From the NCBI GenBank assembly GCA_963669155.1, contig OZ022588.1, forward strand, positions 6,410,679-6,474,678: a stretch of DNA of 64,000 bases, read 5' to 3'. This DNA is from Arbacia lixula. Lineage: Eukaryota > Echinodermata > Echinoidea > Arbacioida > Arbaciidae. Positions 20,216-32,700 of this stretch are shown here, in pieces; the stretch's first letter is position 1; each line of letters begins with the position of its first letter. Both the position numbers and the translations under genes were made by a program. The notes below the pieces were generated by a model. That model was given only the letters and a program-made list of their open reading frames with translations, did not search any database and was not told the origin of the DNA.

Positions 20216-21809
20216 AAAGTGTATGTGTATGGGTGTGTATGTGAAGGAGAGTATGTGTGTGTGTGTTTTGTGTGTGAGTATGTATGTGAGTGTGTATATG
20301 TGTAGGGGTGGGGGTGGACTTACATGTTTTTGTGTGGGGGTAGATTTCTATGTTCGGGGGGGGGGGGGGTATCAGAAAAGATTTCATTCTTATGTAGCAT
20401 GGAATTGCTTTATTATCACTACTATTATACATTTCTTTAAGCATTATGATTTTTTTTATTATTATTAAGAGGAATATAATTTATAAGTTGAATATTCAAG
20501 TAGAATAGCGCACATGCATATAAGTTGTACAACATGCTTTATTGTGTTTATCGAATCAATAGAAATATTACGTTAATTGATTTGTAATTCTATGTTATAA
20601 AGTGAAATTTTTTATTTCATTATGTGAATGAAATCAAATAAAGAATATGGAAAAAATGTGTGTGTGTGTGCGTGTATGTGTGTGTGGGTGTATGTGTGTG
20701 TGCAGACTATGTGTGTGTGTTTTGGGGGTGTTATCAATTTACACTCCTAAGCTTATTTGGTGTGGGGGTAAAACGTTATCTTTTTAAACCGTCCTCTTTT
20801 TTATCCACATGCAATTGTAAAAGCTTGTAGAATTTTGAATGATTTTTTTCAGATAAACACGAATGACACTAGTTTTGTACAGAGTGAATTAGAGTGAATA
20901 TTAGAGTGAATTAGAGTGATTTAGAGGAAGGGTCGCCCTTTTGGAGGTCAGAACAATTAATTGTGTAAATACCATGGAAACTTGAAGAAAATACTGTTTC
21001 GATCTGGAAACCAACTTCATCCGTTTCTTTGTCTTCTGCTTCTGCTTCCACTTCTTCATCTTCTCGCTTTTCTTGCCACTTCCTCTTCGTCTTCTCTTTA
21101 GACATTCATTGAGTCGGCTCTCCTTGCGTTGTTCACCTTGTTTTTGACGTGTCGTTGACCTCATTCCCTTCGCTTATTCACGCCAATATTGTCTTCTTCT
21201 GCTATGCCTGCGGTACCTAATGACAGTAAGCAAAAATTGCCCTGCAGATATCACTGAAATGCAACTCCTTTTCTAGTCTTCTTTAGTCTTGATTTCCTTA
21301 CAGATTCATGGCATGCCCGAAAAGACATGTGCACGGAACATTTTAAGAACAAGTTACTCAAGTTTGAAGACCTATTACAGTACTTATATTAAAACAGACT
21401 ATGACAGAATGAATGAAGATGGTACATTATTTTCTTATTTCAGAAGGAGTGATATTATTTTCTGGATATTTTGGTTGGGTAAACACGATCAAGCATCACG
21501 AAACACCATTGTTGAGCGCCATGTGCGGTTAGGTTTTGGTTTACATCGTGATCATAATGGTGACAGTTACCCTTTAAATCTTAGCCCGCCCCAATGAATA
21601 GAGCCCAGTGCCACGCCGCTATTAACAAAGCTCTGCCCATTTTCAAAAGCGATGAAGTGTACAGGAACCGCATGAAATCAAAACAGACCTTTAATACATT
21701 GCTGTTCACTTTTGCACGGCCGTGTAAACCCAACAAAGGGATACGTAATTCAGATAAACATGATGCTTTCAGATTATTTAGATTTCGTTGCAGGTTAACA
21801 TGTCATAAC
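20216..21809. other. GT-rich and AT-rich non-coding stretch
   Basis: GT repeats at 20216-20330 and 20657-20730; a G run at about 20356-20369; a possible 3' end signal AATAAAGAATATGGAAAAAA at 20638-20657. GAATTAGAGTGA-type short tandem units lie at 20885-20930. Frames at 21289-21597 and 21594-21821 are open but show no domain. No gene is called. Confidence 0.4.
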
Positions 21810-22312
21810 TTAAAGGGATAATTCACCCTGGATATAACTTAGTTTCAATAAAAGCAGAAGCTTGGAAAAACACATTCATGAAGGTTTGACGAAAATCCGT
21901 CAAAAGATAAGACAGTAATGATCTTTTGAATATTCAATTTTGTGACGTCACGTGCATGGTGCTCTATTATGTTGTGTACAGAATAATTCCAAAAATTACC
22001 CTTTTTCTGTTTTTGACAAGGGAACGATTTTTTTTTCATTATGTATGTGTTAGTAAACGTATTTCTAATGATGTGTCAAATACGCAGATTAAAGGATGTA
22101 TATATTTTTTTTAGAAATTGCACATTTTCGAGAAAAAAATGTACACAAGATAATAATATGTGAGAGCAACTCGCACGTGACGTCACAAAATTTGATATTC
22201 TTAACTGTCTTATCCTTTGATGGATCTTCGTCAAACCCTCACTAATATGTTTCTTTCATGCTTCGACTTTTATTGAAACAAACTTATATCCAGGGTGAAA
22301 TATTCCTTTTAA
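21810..22312. mobile_element. TTAA-flanked MITE, complete, long TIRs
   Basis: Terminal inverted repeats of about 150 bp: the left arm starts TTAAAGGGATAATTCACCCT and the right arm, read from 22312 on the other strand, starts TTAAAAGGAATATTTCACCC. Both arms share GTTTCAATAAAAG, TTTGACGAA and a GTGACGTCACGTG core. TTAA lies at both ends, as expected for TTAA-targeting superfamilies (piggyBac or Kolobok types); which one cannot be settled here. No transposase is encoded. Related copies or parts occur at 32215, 34065 and 46122. Confidence 0.8.
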
Positions 22313-22969
22313 TCATCGGTGTTCCTTCGGACATTGGTGTCCGACATTTGGTCCGTAACTTTTTCGGACACCTCCGGACACGAAATTGAGGTTGTTTCCA
22401 TGGAAGGTGAAACACTCAATGAACGATTTACAAGAAATTTTCAAGGAAATATGATTGCCCAATGTGCGATATGGAGGCATTTCTCTGGCATGTTTTCTAC
22501 AGCATTCTCCTTTTATCACAAAAACGAAGCACCAATATAATCTGAAATACACATAATCGTATCATTATAAGATGTAATACTACTGCACATGCACTTCAGT
22601 TCATGAAGTGGTTCTGAAATCTTCTGCGCATGCAGAATACATATCCCTCTAAATGCATCCAAAATTCGTTTTGCATATTTGGCGGTGGTCGTCACTGGAT
22701 CAAAGAACCAAATGCGTCAAATATTCTATTGTGCTATCAATGAACGCGACTGGTGTAGGAATAAATGATTCTTCGTGCTGACTCCAGTTGTAACACCTTC
22801 CTGAATATACCAACATCAAGGTGGACTGTACTTCAATGGAAGAAGAAGATCAAAGAAAATTGCCGGGTTTCCATTTTGAGTGAACGATTACAATTGTTGT
22901 TCTATTTATCTCTATAAAGAATGTAAAACAAATCAATTTCACAGGAAGCACTTCGTCTTTGCTGCCCTC
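22313..22969. other. Non-coding stretch
   Basis: No gene or repeat recognised beyond a short GGACACC/TCCGGACAC-like redundancy at 22330-22382. Confidence 0.35.
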
Positions 22970-22978
22970 TGTTGACAT

Positions 22979-23444
22979 CTTTTTTTTTCTCTCTCTCTCT
23001 CTCTCTGTCTTCCTCTCTCTCTGTCTCTCTCCCTCTTTTGTCTCCCCTCTCGCTCTCTCCAAAGTTTTTCTCCCCCCTTCCCCCCCCCCCCCCTCTCTCT
23101 CTTCATCTTATCTATTCCTTCTCCCAATCCCAACTGTTTTTATTTCTCTATCACGTCTTTCGTTGTGTCCTCTCTAATTCTCTATATTTACATTCTCTAT
23201 TCTTTCTCCCCTCTCTACCCCTCTCCCCCCTCTTTCTCCCTCTACCATTCTCACTTTTACTCACTCCTTTTCCAAAACATATATATTTCTATTTCTCTAA
23301 CATGTCATTTGTTGTCCCCTCTCAATATCTTTTCGCATTGTCAATATTTTTTTTTCTCTCTCTTTCAAGTACTTATAAGTGTCATTACATGTGCCTTTAT
23401 CTATGTGCATTTCTCACTTACCCCCTATCCCCGCCCCTATCTTT

Positions 23445-23488
<44 letters not shown>

Positions 23489-23705
23489 CCCATTGCTCTC
23501 TCTATCTCTCTCCCTCCCTCTCTCTCTCTCTCTTTCTCTCTCGCTTTCTCTCTCTCTTTCTCCCAACCCCGTCTATTTCTATTCTCTACCATGTCATTCA
23601 TTGTCCTCTCCCACTCTCTCTCCTCACATTTTACATTCTTGTCTCCTTTTCTCTCAGTCATTTCTCTATCTCTCTCGCTCAACTCCACACCTTCTCCACC
23701 TCTCA
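22979..23705. repeat. Long pyrimidine-rich tract (CT microsatellites)
   Basis: More than 700 bp almost entirely C and T on the plus strand, with (CT)n blocks at 22990-23100 and 23440-23560. Ser/Leu-rich or Arg/Glu-rich frames on the two strands are artefacts. Confidence 0.9.
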
Positions 23706-24280
23706 CGAAAGAACCGGGGACGTTTAACGCGAAGATATTCTAGCAAAAATATTCGGTCCCCCATACAGTCTTATCGCGCTTCTCACCCCTCCCCCACAAG
23801 TCGAAGATAATATTCAATATGGCAAAGGTCTTGAAAGAGTCTAGATCAGCGAGACATAGATTCAAGACGGACAGACAGATTTTACATGATCGCAAAGTGG
23901 CCCCCCACAAGACGTCGATCTGAAATACTAACCACACAATCGATAGCCATATTGTTTTCAGGGTTTTTTTGCCGAGTGACTGAGTGAAATAGGTGAATTG
24001 TCTTTATTAAAGGTGGCTTTGAGTGCCACGCTCGCTTCCTGCTTCGTTTCTTGCGGTGGGACTGTGTGCCCATGCAGGGTGGGGGTAGAGTATCTGCCCC
24101 CTTTCTTAGGTAACAGAGTCACACTCAAACTTAATCCCGATTTTCAACATTTCCTTGTTAACATGTAACTAATTTTACTTTTACTTTTGATTAATGAAGC
24201 CAATGATTTATTTATACAAACAGACCCTGTGTTATGTTGACCACTCTGTTTTGTTTTACTTCCACAAAATGATAGTTTCT
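23706..24280. other. Non-coding stretch
   Basis: Nothing recognised; flanked by pyrimidine and CA repeats. Confidence 0.35.
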
Positions 24281-24288
24281 TGACCCCA

Positions 24289-24616
24289 GGCCCCCCCCCC
24301 ACCTCACACACCAACACACACACACACACACACAAACGCACACACCACACACACACATACACAGACACGCACACGCACACACTCAAACAAACATCAGATG
24401 CATACACATACCCCTACTTAGGATCTATATTGGTGCTCTTGGTCGTTTTTTTCGTTCTACTTAGTTCTTTTCATGCTCGTGTTCTTCCTTCTGTCAGTCT
24501 GCCTCTTCTTCTTCTTCTTCTGTATTTTTCTCTTCTTCTAGTTCTCATTTTCCTTCTTTTCTTCTTCTTCTTCTTCTTCTTCTTTTACTTCTTCTTCTTC
24601 TTTTTCTTCTTCGACT
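24289..24616. repeat. C run, (CA)n and (CTT)n microsatellites
   Basis: C10-11 at about 24290-24300, CA repeats to about 24385, then CTT repeats at about 24508-24616. Confidence 0.9.
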
Positions 24617-25120
24617 TAAATCATAACTACAATGCTTTCTTTCATTACACAAAAAGTTGTTAGAAAGTCCGCCAATGTCATCATAACGTAGATTTCCTTT
24701 GATTGCATTTTTTCATTATAAGAGTGAATTTTGTGTAAACATTTAATATCTTACACACGTTTTTCTTGTCAATACAGAATAAATAAAACAAGGAAATGTT
24801 AACTATTTTCGTATTGAGGTGTTTATTTCGAAGCTTTTTACAAACTATGAATATGTCCAAGACAGTCAATTTTGGAATGATCGCCATATACAAATATTAT
24901 GATAAGGAAAAATAATGAAGATTTAATGCGTGTTTATTTCAAAATCATTTCATACTGGTCCTGTGCCCGCTCGCGCCGCCTCGTTTCCACTCGGGTGGTT
25001 TCGGACAATGGTCGGCGGTGTATTGATCTCCGAGTGCTTTTGTTGCTACGCATCGGCGTGGCAGCGGATCTCTCTACTGTTCGTTCATTCGGGAGGAAAA
25101 GGAGACGTGTTCAGTTCAAC
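24617..25120. other. Non-coding stretch
   Basis: AT-rich, then a GC-richer patch at 24960-25090. Open frames there show no domain. Confidence 0.35.
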
Positions 25121-25124
25121 GGAA

Positions 25125-25515
25125 AGTTTTCCCTCCATCCCCTCTCTCTATCTGTCTCTCACTCCTTCTATCTCTTTTCCCCTCTTTCTCTCTCTCTCTC
25201 TCTCTTTCTTCCTTCTTCCCCCACCCCCCCCCCCCTCCCCCCTTCTCTCTCTCTCATAAGTCGTTCTCCCTTTAAATATGTGTAGCCACTCTCTATCTAC
25301 CCTTGACATGCTTGGGCAAGTCTCAAACTCTCTCTTTCAACCTCCCTCCTTTTCTCCATCTCTCTCTCCCTCTCTTAGTTCTTCCGTTTGTATAAAGTTC
25401 TATTCCATCTTCATCCAAGTCCCTATCACCCCTCTTCCTCCTTCCAACCCCCCCCCCTCTTTTTCTCTCCCTGCCTCTTTTTCATTCCCTCCCCTTCCCA
25501 CATCCTATACATCTC
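25125..25515. repeat. Pyrimidine-rich tract
   Basis: Interrupted CT and C runs on the plus strand, including C12-14 blocks near 25222-25243. Overlapping Ser/Pro/Leu frames are artefacts. Confidence 0.85.
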
Positions 25516-26268
25516 TACATATCTCTCGTCATCTCATTCTCTTGAATATCAATACCAAATTGCAGGACCAAAAATCCATTTCTATTCAGGCTGTGAGTCC
25601 TGTTTCGGAAGTGGTTAAGGTTTTTATCGATTACTCCCAGTGTACAGATATTCTCCTTTGAGGAGTAGCCAAGCGCAACGGAAGAAACATTGATAACGTT
25701 CGACTGTATCAGTATTATGTAGATATATTGCGATAATGGAAAAACGACTGGACCCGGAGTTGATTCTTCTTTGAATATGGGTTATGCTCTAGTGCATGTG
25801 ATTGCGTGATGCCCAGTTAAGAATCAGCTCAACATTATGATATCGTTGAAATTCAACGAATCATGAGCCCTGCAGCGTCGACAGCAGAACTGCTTTGCCA
25901 TGAGTACGACATAATGTGGTAATATACCTTTTTACCTTTAATCCACTTAATGGCTACTCAATTGGTATGGAATGTGCTTTGAAAAGCAAATCCTTAAAGA
26001 GCGAAATGTCAAGACATGTCAAAGTAGAGGCATGGAATAATCAACATAAATTGGCATGAGTTAGAAGTTGTTTTAAAAAAGCAAGAGTAACTTGTCGTTG
26101 GTCATTGAGTCATTATTGAATCAGCTATACACACAAAACCCATAGAAGCAGCACTTGAACTGACACTGAAAGAGATAATGCAGATATTTATGCTAAACGT
26201 GCATAAGGAAACACTTTTAACATCGTTGTTGTTATCAGGCATAGTGGAGGCACAAGTACTTAAATGTT
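25516..26268. other. Non-coding stretch
   Basis: No feature recognised before the MITE that begins at about 26269. Confidence 0.35.
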
Positions 26269-26779
26269 AAAGGATTACTAAATTAGACAAATAAGTTCCC
26301 ACTAATCTAAGTAAAAGTATCCACTAAAAACAAATTTCATATTCGTTTTCCGCAATAAAGTCTCATTCTGACGAAAAAATGCCATGAATGCCAACGGCGT
26401 GAATAACGGCGTGAATAAAATATTTCATTCACGCCGTTCAAACAACACATTACCAATGGGAACCCCAGAGCTTGTCCGATGTTTGTCCGAGTAGCAACAA
26501 CTTATAGATTCAAAGTGCATTCCATCCATTGATGGTGAGTGCAATAACGCGTTACTTCGCAGTTAGGGGGAAAGTTGTGAATACATTACGAAAATTGTCT
26601 ATTATTGACTTCGGTATAATCTATGGTATTTTGACTTTTTTGACGTCACTGGAGGCGTGCGTTTTTCAAATTTTCGTCAAAATGAGACTTAATTGCGGCA
26701 AACAAATGTGAAATTCGTTTTAAGTGGATAATTTTACATAGATTAGTGGGAACTTATTTTTCTAATTTAGTAACCCTTT
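26269..26779. mobile_element. MITE with about 115-bp terminal inverted repeats
   Basis: The left arm AAAGGATTACTAAATTAGAC... and the reverse complement of the right arm AAAGGGTTACTAAATTAGAA... match for about 115 bp, both containing AATAAGTTCCCACTAATCTA, then ATCCACT, then CGCAAT(A/T)AAGTCTCATT. The middle has a smaller palindrome around ACGGCGTGAAT...ATTCACGCCGT (26395-26440). No transposase. The family is unassigned and the target duplication unclear. Confidence 0.8.
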
Positions 26780-28730
26780 GATGCAAACCAAATTGCGGGG
26801 GAATTGTAGATTTTAAAATATAGTCGCATTTAACCCCTCCGCGCCAGAAAAGTGCAAACATGTAGGGTGCGTATCTATTACTTAGAGTTCAAACATGCAT
26901 CGACGGCGCATTTAAACTCCGACAGTTCCAAACGGTTGCTGGAATATTTACATGACGACTCTTGAGAATTCCCATCAGTTTCTCAATGTTGATCACTAAA
27001 GCATTATATCAGTTTCAAACTCATGCACATACATTAGCAAGCCTTAGAAATACATAAAACGTTGAAACCACGCCGTGGATATGTCATTATGGTCCCCCCT
27101 ACCCTTCCTTTTTTCCTCGATCTTCTGCCAATGTCAATCAATAAAACAGACGGGAGATCGAAGAATAAGGCCCCACCTCATCTCGTTAACTACTTAAATC
27201 CGAGATAATCCGTCCGTTGTTCTTTTTCAGTCCGTTATCAAAGACGCATTCTTTATTTCTTAACGGATCTCGTTTCAGGATACGGCTGAAAAGGATGGGA
27301 GGGTAAATGACAACTTGTCAGTTATCTGGGTTAGCATTCCATATCCTTTCTGCTTTCGTATAAAGGGAACTAGCAGTCAGTATGTCAATCAATCACTTTC
27401 GCGACTTTCAAGACCTTATAAGATACACGCACGCAAACTTTAAACTTGTAAAGCTGATTTACTGAATTAAAAGCATTCGGTGTCGTCGTAAATATATATT
27501 AATATAGATTTTGCTGCTACAGTGCTCCATGTGAAAATCGTGGACTTTATCTACAGTTAGTTTGAATTCAAGCAAGAAAAACAGGGCGGGGTTTAAACGT
27601 TAAACGTAGTTTCACCATGTTAAGTGGTTTCAAAGCAACATTATAGCCATAATGCTATCATATGCTCATATCAATGAGTCCAAACTACATCAGGTATCAC
27701 TAGTCAAACCCTCTTCATTTAAGATTTTGAAATGTATAGTTTAATGGAGTACGATATACCTTCCAATAAAACTTAATTTGCCACATCTATCTGTTCTCGG
27801 GTAAGGAAATTATTTTTCGAACCTAAGGGATTTTTTTTATAAAGAAGGGCATGTTCCCTTCCACCGATTTGTTGTTATACGCTGTAGTGTCTGTTTGTTG
27901 TCATTCGATATACAACATGTCATATATACTGATATAAACCCGTAGGTAGTAAAGTGCAATATCAAGTATACTCGATGACCAACAAGCGAAATAATCCGTT
28001 GTAGTCTTACATAGACATTTAGGAGAATCTTTCCAGGTTTATACATTGCATCATTTTTTTGTAAAAAAAAAAGAAGAAAAAAAAAAGACTAAGGACACAT
28101 ATGTGCATTAAAGTATTATTTTATCTAACATGGAGTGAGTTCATTATGTGGGAAAACGGGACAGGTGGTGTGAAATCAATCGGTAGATTTCACGATCACG
28201 TCGAAGGACATGACGATGATGATAGCACGGTCTAATTGACTTTTGGTTATCCTCGTGGGAAGTATGAATGCTAATATATGGCGTTGTTTGGCCGCGGATT
28301 TCTGGCGCTGTCTTTGTCCTTAGTATACCGTGTATAATTTTGTCAATGTGCCTCTTATCTCAGTACATGAGAAAGGCATAGAGACGTACCTTGAAATATA
28401 GGTTATTAAATCCCTTGTTAGAAGTGTTGACACCATCAAGAACAAATAAATATTCATCCTTTATCTTTCGTACATGGGGTCTGTAAACCCTTAGTGTGTG
28501 AGATATACTAATGTGGGTGTCTTGTGAAAGAGGGCACACGTAGTATCCACAAAGTTAAGCATTTGGCACTTCAGACGGCTATTACGCATGTAAGGGGGAG
28601 GGGGAGTAAGATGTTGTTCAATACCTGAAGTGCGATTATCACGCCTTTCAATGATTGGTGAGGATGAGGAGAGGGTATATAGATTGGGGATACACAAAAA
28701 CGCCAGAGATACAGAGATAACAGCGCACAT
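26780..28730. other. Non-coding stretch upstream of the LIM-homeobox gene
   Basis: No exon or repeat recognised. It may include distal regulatory sequence of the downstream gene, but nothing specific was identified. Confidence 0.35.
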
Positions 28731-28734
28731 ATAA

Positions 28735-28915
28735 ACACACACACACACAGACAGACAGACAGACACGGGAAGAGAGGGACAGCGAGACATAATACAGGCA
28801 GACACAGAGGGAGAGAAAGAAAGCGAGAGAAAGAGAGAAGAAGAGAGAAGAAGAGAGAGGAAGGGATGGGGGGGGGGGGAGAGAGAGAAAGGGAGTAATA
28901 AGGGAGAGATGTATG
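28735..28915. repeat. (CA)n, (CAGA)n and (GA)n microsatellites
   Basis: CA/CAGA repeats at about 28735-28770, then purine-rich GA repeats with a G run at about 28800-28905. Confidence 0.85.
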
Positions 28916-29700
28916 CCGGTCAGCTATTGGTCACTTCGTCGATGATGCACTGATCACAACAGAAGGGCGGGCATACGGCACAGAGCGGTCAATAGAGAGC
29001 AGACGGTCAAGCTGACCACTCACCGCAGCCATCCGATCGAGTGTGCCCACTCCACCCCCTTGGCCCATTGTCGCTTGACCGGACGGACGGACGGCAGAAC
29101 GAGCGTGCTGGGGCAGTGTCGCCGGACGCACCGGATTACATAACTCGCTCATCAATAAATCCATTTCGAGAGCAATATACTCACCAGAGAACAAATACTG
29201 CATGCACGTTGGCGTTTGTTTTAGAGCGCTACTACAAATACACTGTGTAATACGTATGTCGATTTTGAGGCCTATACTATATCTCTGTAGATAGTATCAG
29301 GAGTAGGTGATACTCAATGGATGGAATCGTGTGGACAAAATGTCTATTTTAACGGTGATTTTTGTGACTGTCGATCTGGAAGATCCGATTTTATTCGATG
29401 GAAGCGTGAATGAAATCCGTGATAAAATTTCAGTTCCCAAACTGGATTTAAACTGATCTGTCAAAGGAAAACTTCCGAACAGCATTGGTTCCTATGGTGC
29501 AAACTATTTCTTTTAAAGAATACCAGCATTAACCCAAACACGAGGGATACGTCGTGGCATACTGAACTCCGACTGAACTTCAACATATAATCGCGTTGGA
29601 ACTGTGAATTTAAGTTGGGCCGAGAAGCCGCAGAGCACCGGTCTGTATGGGGCTAGAGACCCGCTGCTCTGCGGGCGCGGCCGGGCGAGTGAAGACCACA
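28916..29700 (+). promoter_or_regulatory. Presumed 5' flank and leader of the LIM-homeobox gene
   Basis: Sequence directly ahead of the first coding exon. It is GC-richer near 28970-29130 and 29620-29690. A weak TATA-like CATATAATC at 29583-29591 would suit a transcription start near 29610, but this is a guess. An in-frame upstream ATG lies at 29647 with a poor context (T at -3). Confidence 0.3.
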
Positions 29701-29739
29701 ATGAGCCTTCTTGAGTCCAAGCCAGCAGACGATAATGAA
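29701..29739 (+). CDS. Awh: Awh coding exon 1
   Basis: Encodes 13 residues ([13 protein letters not shown]) and ends in GAA|GTAAGC, phase 0, joining cleanly to exon 2. ATG 29701 has ACA before it (A at -3), a better context than the in-frame ATG at 29647, which would add 18 residues. The short, poorly conserved leader makes this exon less certain than the others; a different 5' exon could also splice to exon 2. Confidence 0.7.
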
Positions 29740-32700
29740 GTAAGCTTTGCGCCTTTATTCTCCTACAATTTTGATCGGAATCTCTCGTTTTTTCTCTACA
29801 TTATCAATGGTTGTCATGGTTCATGCACATGAATCAAATGGAATGCAGGAAATCTGGTCTAATTGAAGTCATTATAACGAAGTATTCTTTTAAATTATTA
29901 TTTAGAAATTTGGATAGCCATCGCCTGCCTATAAAATATATCATCGACAAAACATACTAAAGCCATAGCTTGTGAAGCTTGCCTACAAAAAGATATTTAA
30001 ATATATTTCTCATGATTATCCCTCAATCTATCGTGACAACCTATTTGGGAAAATAAAATTAGGTTGTTGTTTTCTGAGAACCAAATTACAATGTTGCAGA
30101 CACAATGTTCTAGTTTCATGTACGAGAAAGCAACGGTGTCATTCCGAATTCTTGTTTTTTGTTTGTTTTTTCATGGGCTGAATTTGATGGCAATGGGACT
30201 ATGTAAAGTAAAAGTTCAGTCAGTTATTATGTCGATTATAAAAGGAGGAAGGGACTGAGCGTGTTAACGAAAACAATTGCATTACCCATCTAAAAATACA
30301 AATCGGAAGTTCTAATCGCACAAATTATGGAATTAATATTGCCATTTGATTTATAGCATTGAAGTGAAAAATGATTGCAATCGTGCTCAGAACGATGGCT
30401 TGCATTGACGCAATTGGTTTTACATGCAGAAGAAAGATAATTTGTAGAACTATATAAATCTTTATCAGGACAGGAAACGTACAAACGCATCGATACGACA
30501 GGGTTGAATGACATATTTTTAAATCTAAAATACATACGAAACTAAGACAATTGGCAACTCAGAGATGAGCATACAAAACCAATGTCATGTTTCACATTGG
30601 CTTGTTCGCGTCACTGCTTAAGTTGATGTGAAATATGAACGACGTTTTGAGTAAGCCGCAACGTATAAAAGGGTTATTCTGTAACGTGTTTGACATTTGG
30701 AATATTCGCCATGCAGACAACCTCCTTCCACATAACAACATTATCATCCATCATCATCATCATCCGAATGTTAATACGAAGGCGCATCTATGTAACACGT
30801 ATTTTTTGTGTAAGAACGGCTAGCCGGATGCTGAGCGTGATTTAATTACCGCGGTGCATATTTTGAAGGTTTGTTACACGACGCAAACTATAATTTGGAA
30901 ATTTACAATACGTATTTACGCATGTATCTTGCGTTCGTTGATACCATACCTATACCTTTAGCTAACTACCAATACTGGACACTTTGGGCACACAATTGGA
31001 AACTCAGACGACTAAAAATCAATGATGCGAGAAGTTTCTCATTGCGTTTCCAATTTCCTGTAAACAACAATACCGACAATCATAGATGAATGCGTTGTTT
31101 GCAGAGCAGTGCTAAATGGAGATCATGAGCGACTTCAATGATTTCGTTTCGTTTCGATTCGCGCAATGTATACTGGGCATTATTGTCGCTTCATCATTAA
31201 GCCTGTACCCGTCTAATTGAGCATTTTAAACTCAAACTTGATTTCACTGTGAAAAGGAAAGATCAGAAATCTATGTTGGTTTGGCCCAAATCAGACGAGA
31301 ATGGCAAAGCCACTTGATTAGTTGAAAGATGTAGTTTACTAATTGAAGGAAACAAAATATTTACAGTGCGCACGAATGCTATCAATGCCAGCTGAACATA
31401 AACAACATACAGGGGTTGATTGATTATACGTGTTACCATGGTAACCTACGGATTATTCTCTATGAAGTACTTCACATGCATGTATTTCATTAATTGTTCA
31501 GATCCAATCACTTTGATATCATATCATTGCTGTGAGATATTTGTGCCAATTTTCCACCATTACGTTTCTCTTAAATTTCTGCAAAAGGCAAATTTCAATG
31601 GTATGGAGGGACGTCAACATCTATTGAATTTATGACGCTGTATTACTATGTTATGATGTGCTGCGTGTAAAAAAAAAAATCATGTTAACTAAAGTAACAA
31701 TCACCCTTCAGGTGACATGCGGTAATTGAGTAGCAAAGTGGTGTCTTCACGTTTCTGGTTCTAAACAACATCACACACGCGAGATTAATGGTCTAGACAT
31801 TGTCTAGCGGGCTAATGTAGGGCGCTCCCAATGAGAGTCGCCGCTGTAATCTGTAATCTATTATGCACTACCCACGTAAATAACGTGTAGTACCAGACCT
31901 GATGCTCAAATGACGTCCCATCTCAATACTCTATGTCTTTCATGAGTACGTTATGGTGGTGGCGAATGATCCCATAATTTAAAATCGAAGGTAAAAAACA
32001 TAAATCATATTGATGTATGTATTCATCTATATTTAGCGTTTTTTTTACCAGGATAGCTTCGTCAGTGTGCAAATCACTATTCCCACCAAGGGCCCTGTTC
32101 ATACAGCGACTTTACATGAACAATCATAAACATGCAATACTTTAATAGAACCATATCATTATAGAAAATACATACAATTTGAGCAAATTGCCATTCACAG
32201 TATTTGGGTCGTTATAGTCTACCCTGGAGTTAAGTTGATATTAATAAAAGCGGAAACACCAACATGACCAAAGAAACATGAGTGGACGTTTGTTAAAATT
32301 CCGTCAAAGGATAAGAAATTTGCGATGATTGTAACTTTTGATTTTGTGACATCACGTGCCAGATACTATCCCATATATTGTATAATAAGTTTTTTGAAAA
32401 TGTCGATTTTCTCAAAAGGATATTTATGATTTTACCTGTTTGATTTGATACATCATTAGAAACAGTTTTTACAGTACGTTTTGGAGGTGGCGAATGATCC
32501 CATAATTTAAAATCGAAGGTAAGAAACATAAATCATATTGGTGTATGTATTCATCTATATCTAGCGTTTTTTTTTTTTACCAGGATAGCTTCGTCAATAT
32601 TGCCAGACACTATTCCCGCCGAGGGCCCTGTTCATACAGCGACTTTACATGAACAATCATAAACATGCAATACTTCAATAGAACCACATCATTATAGAAA

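Noticed and set aside
21289-21821. Two adjacent open frames preceded by a TTTCCTTACAG acceptor-like site
   Set aside because: No recognised domain, no upstream exon, and the two frames overlap only at a TGA/ATG; support too thin.
22959-23810. Long Ser/Leu- and Arg/Glu-rich frames
   Set aside because: Produced by CT repeats lacking stop codons in several frames; no start context or conserved domain.
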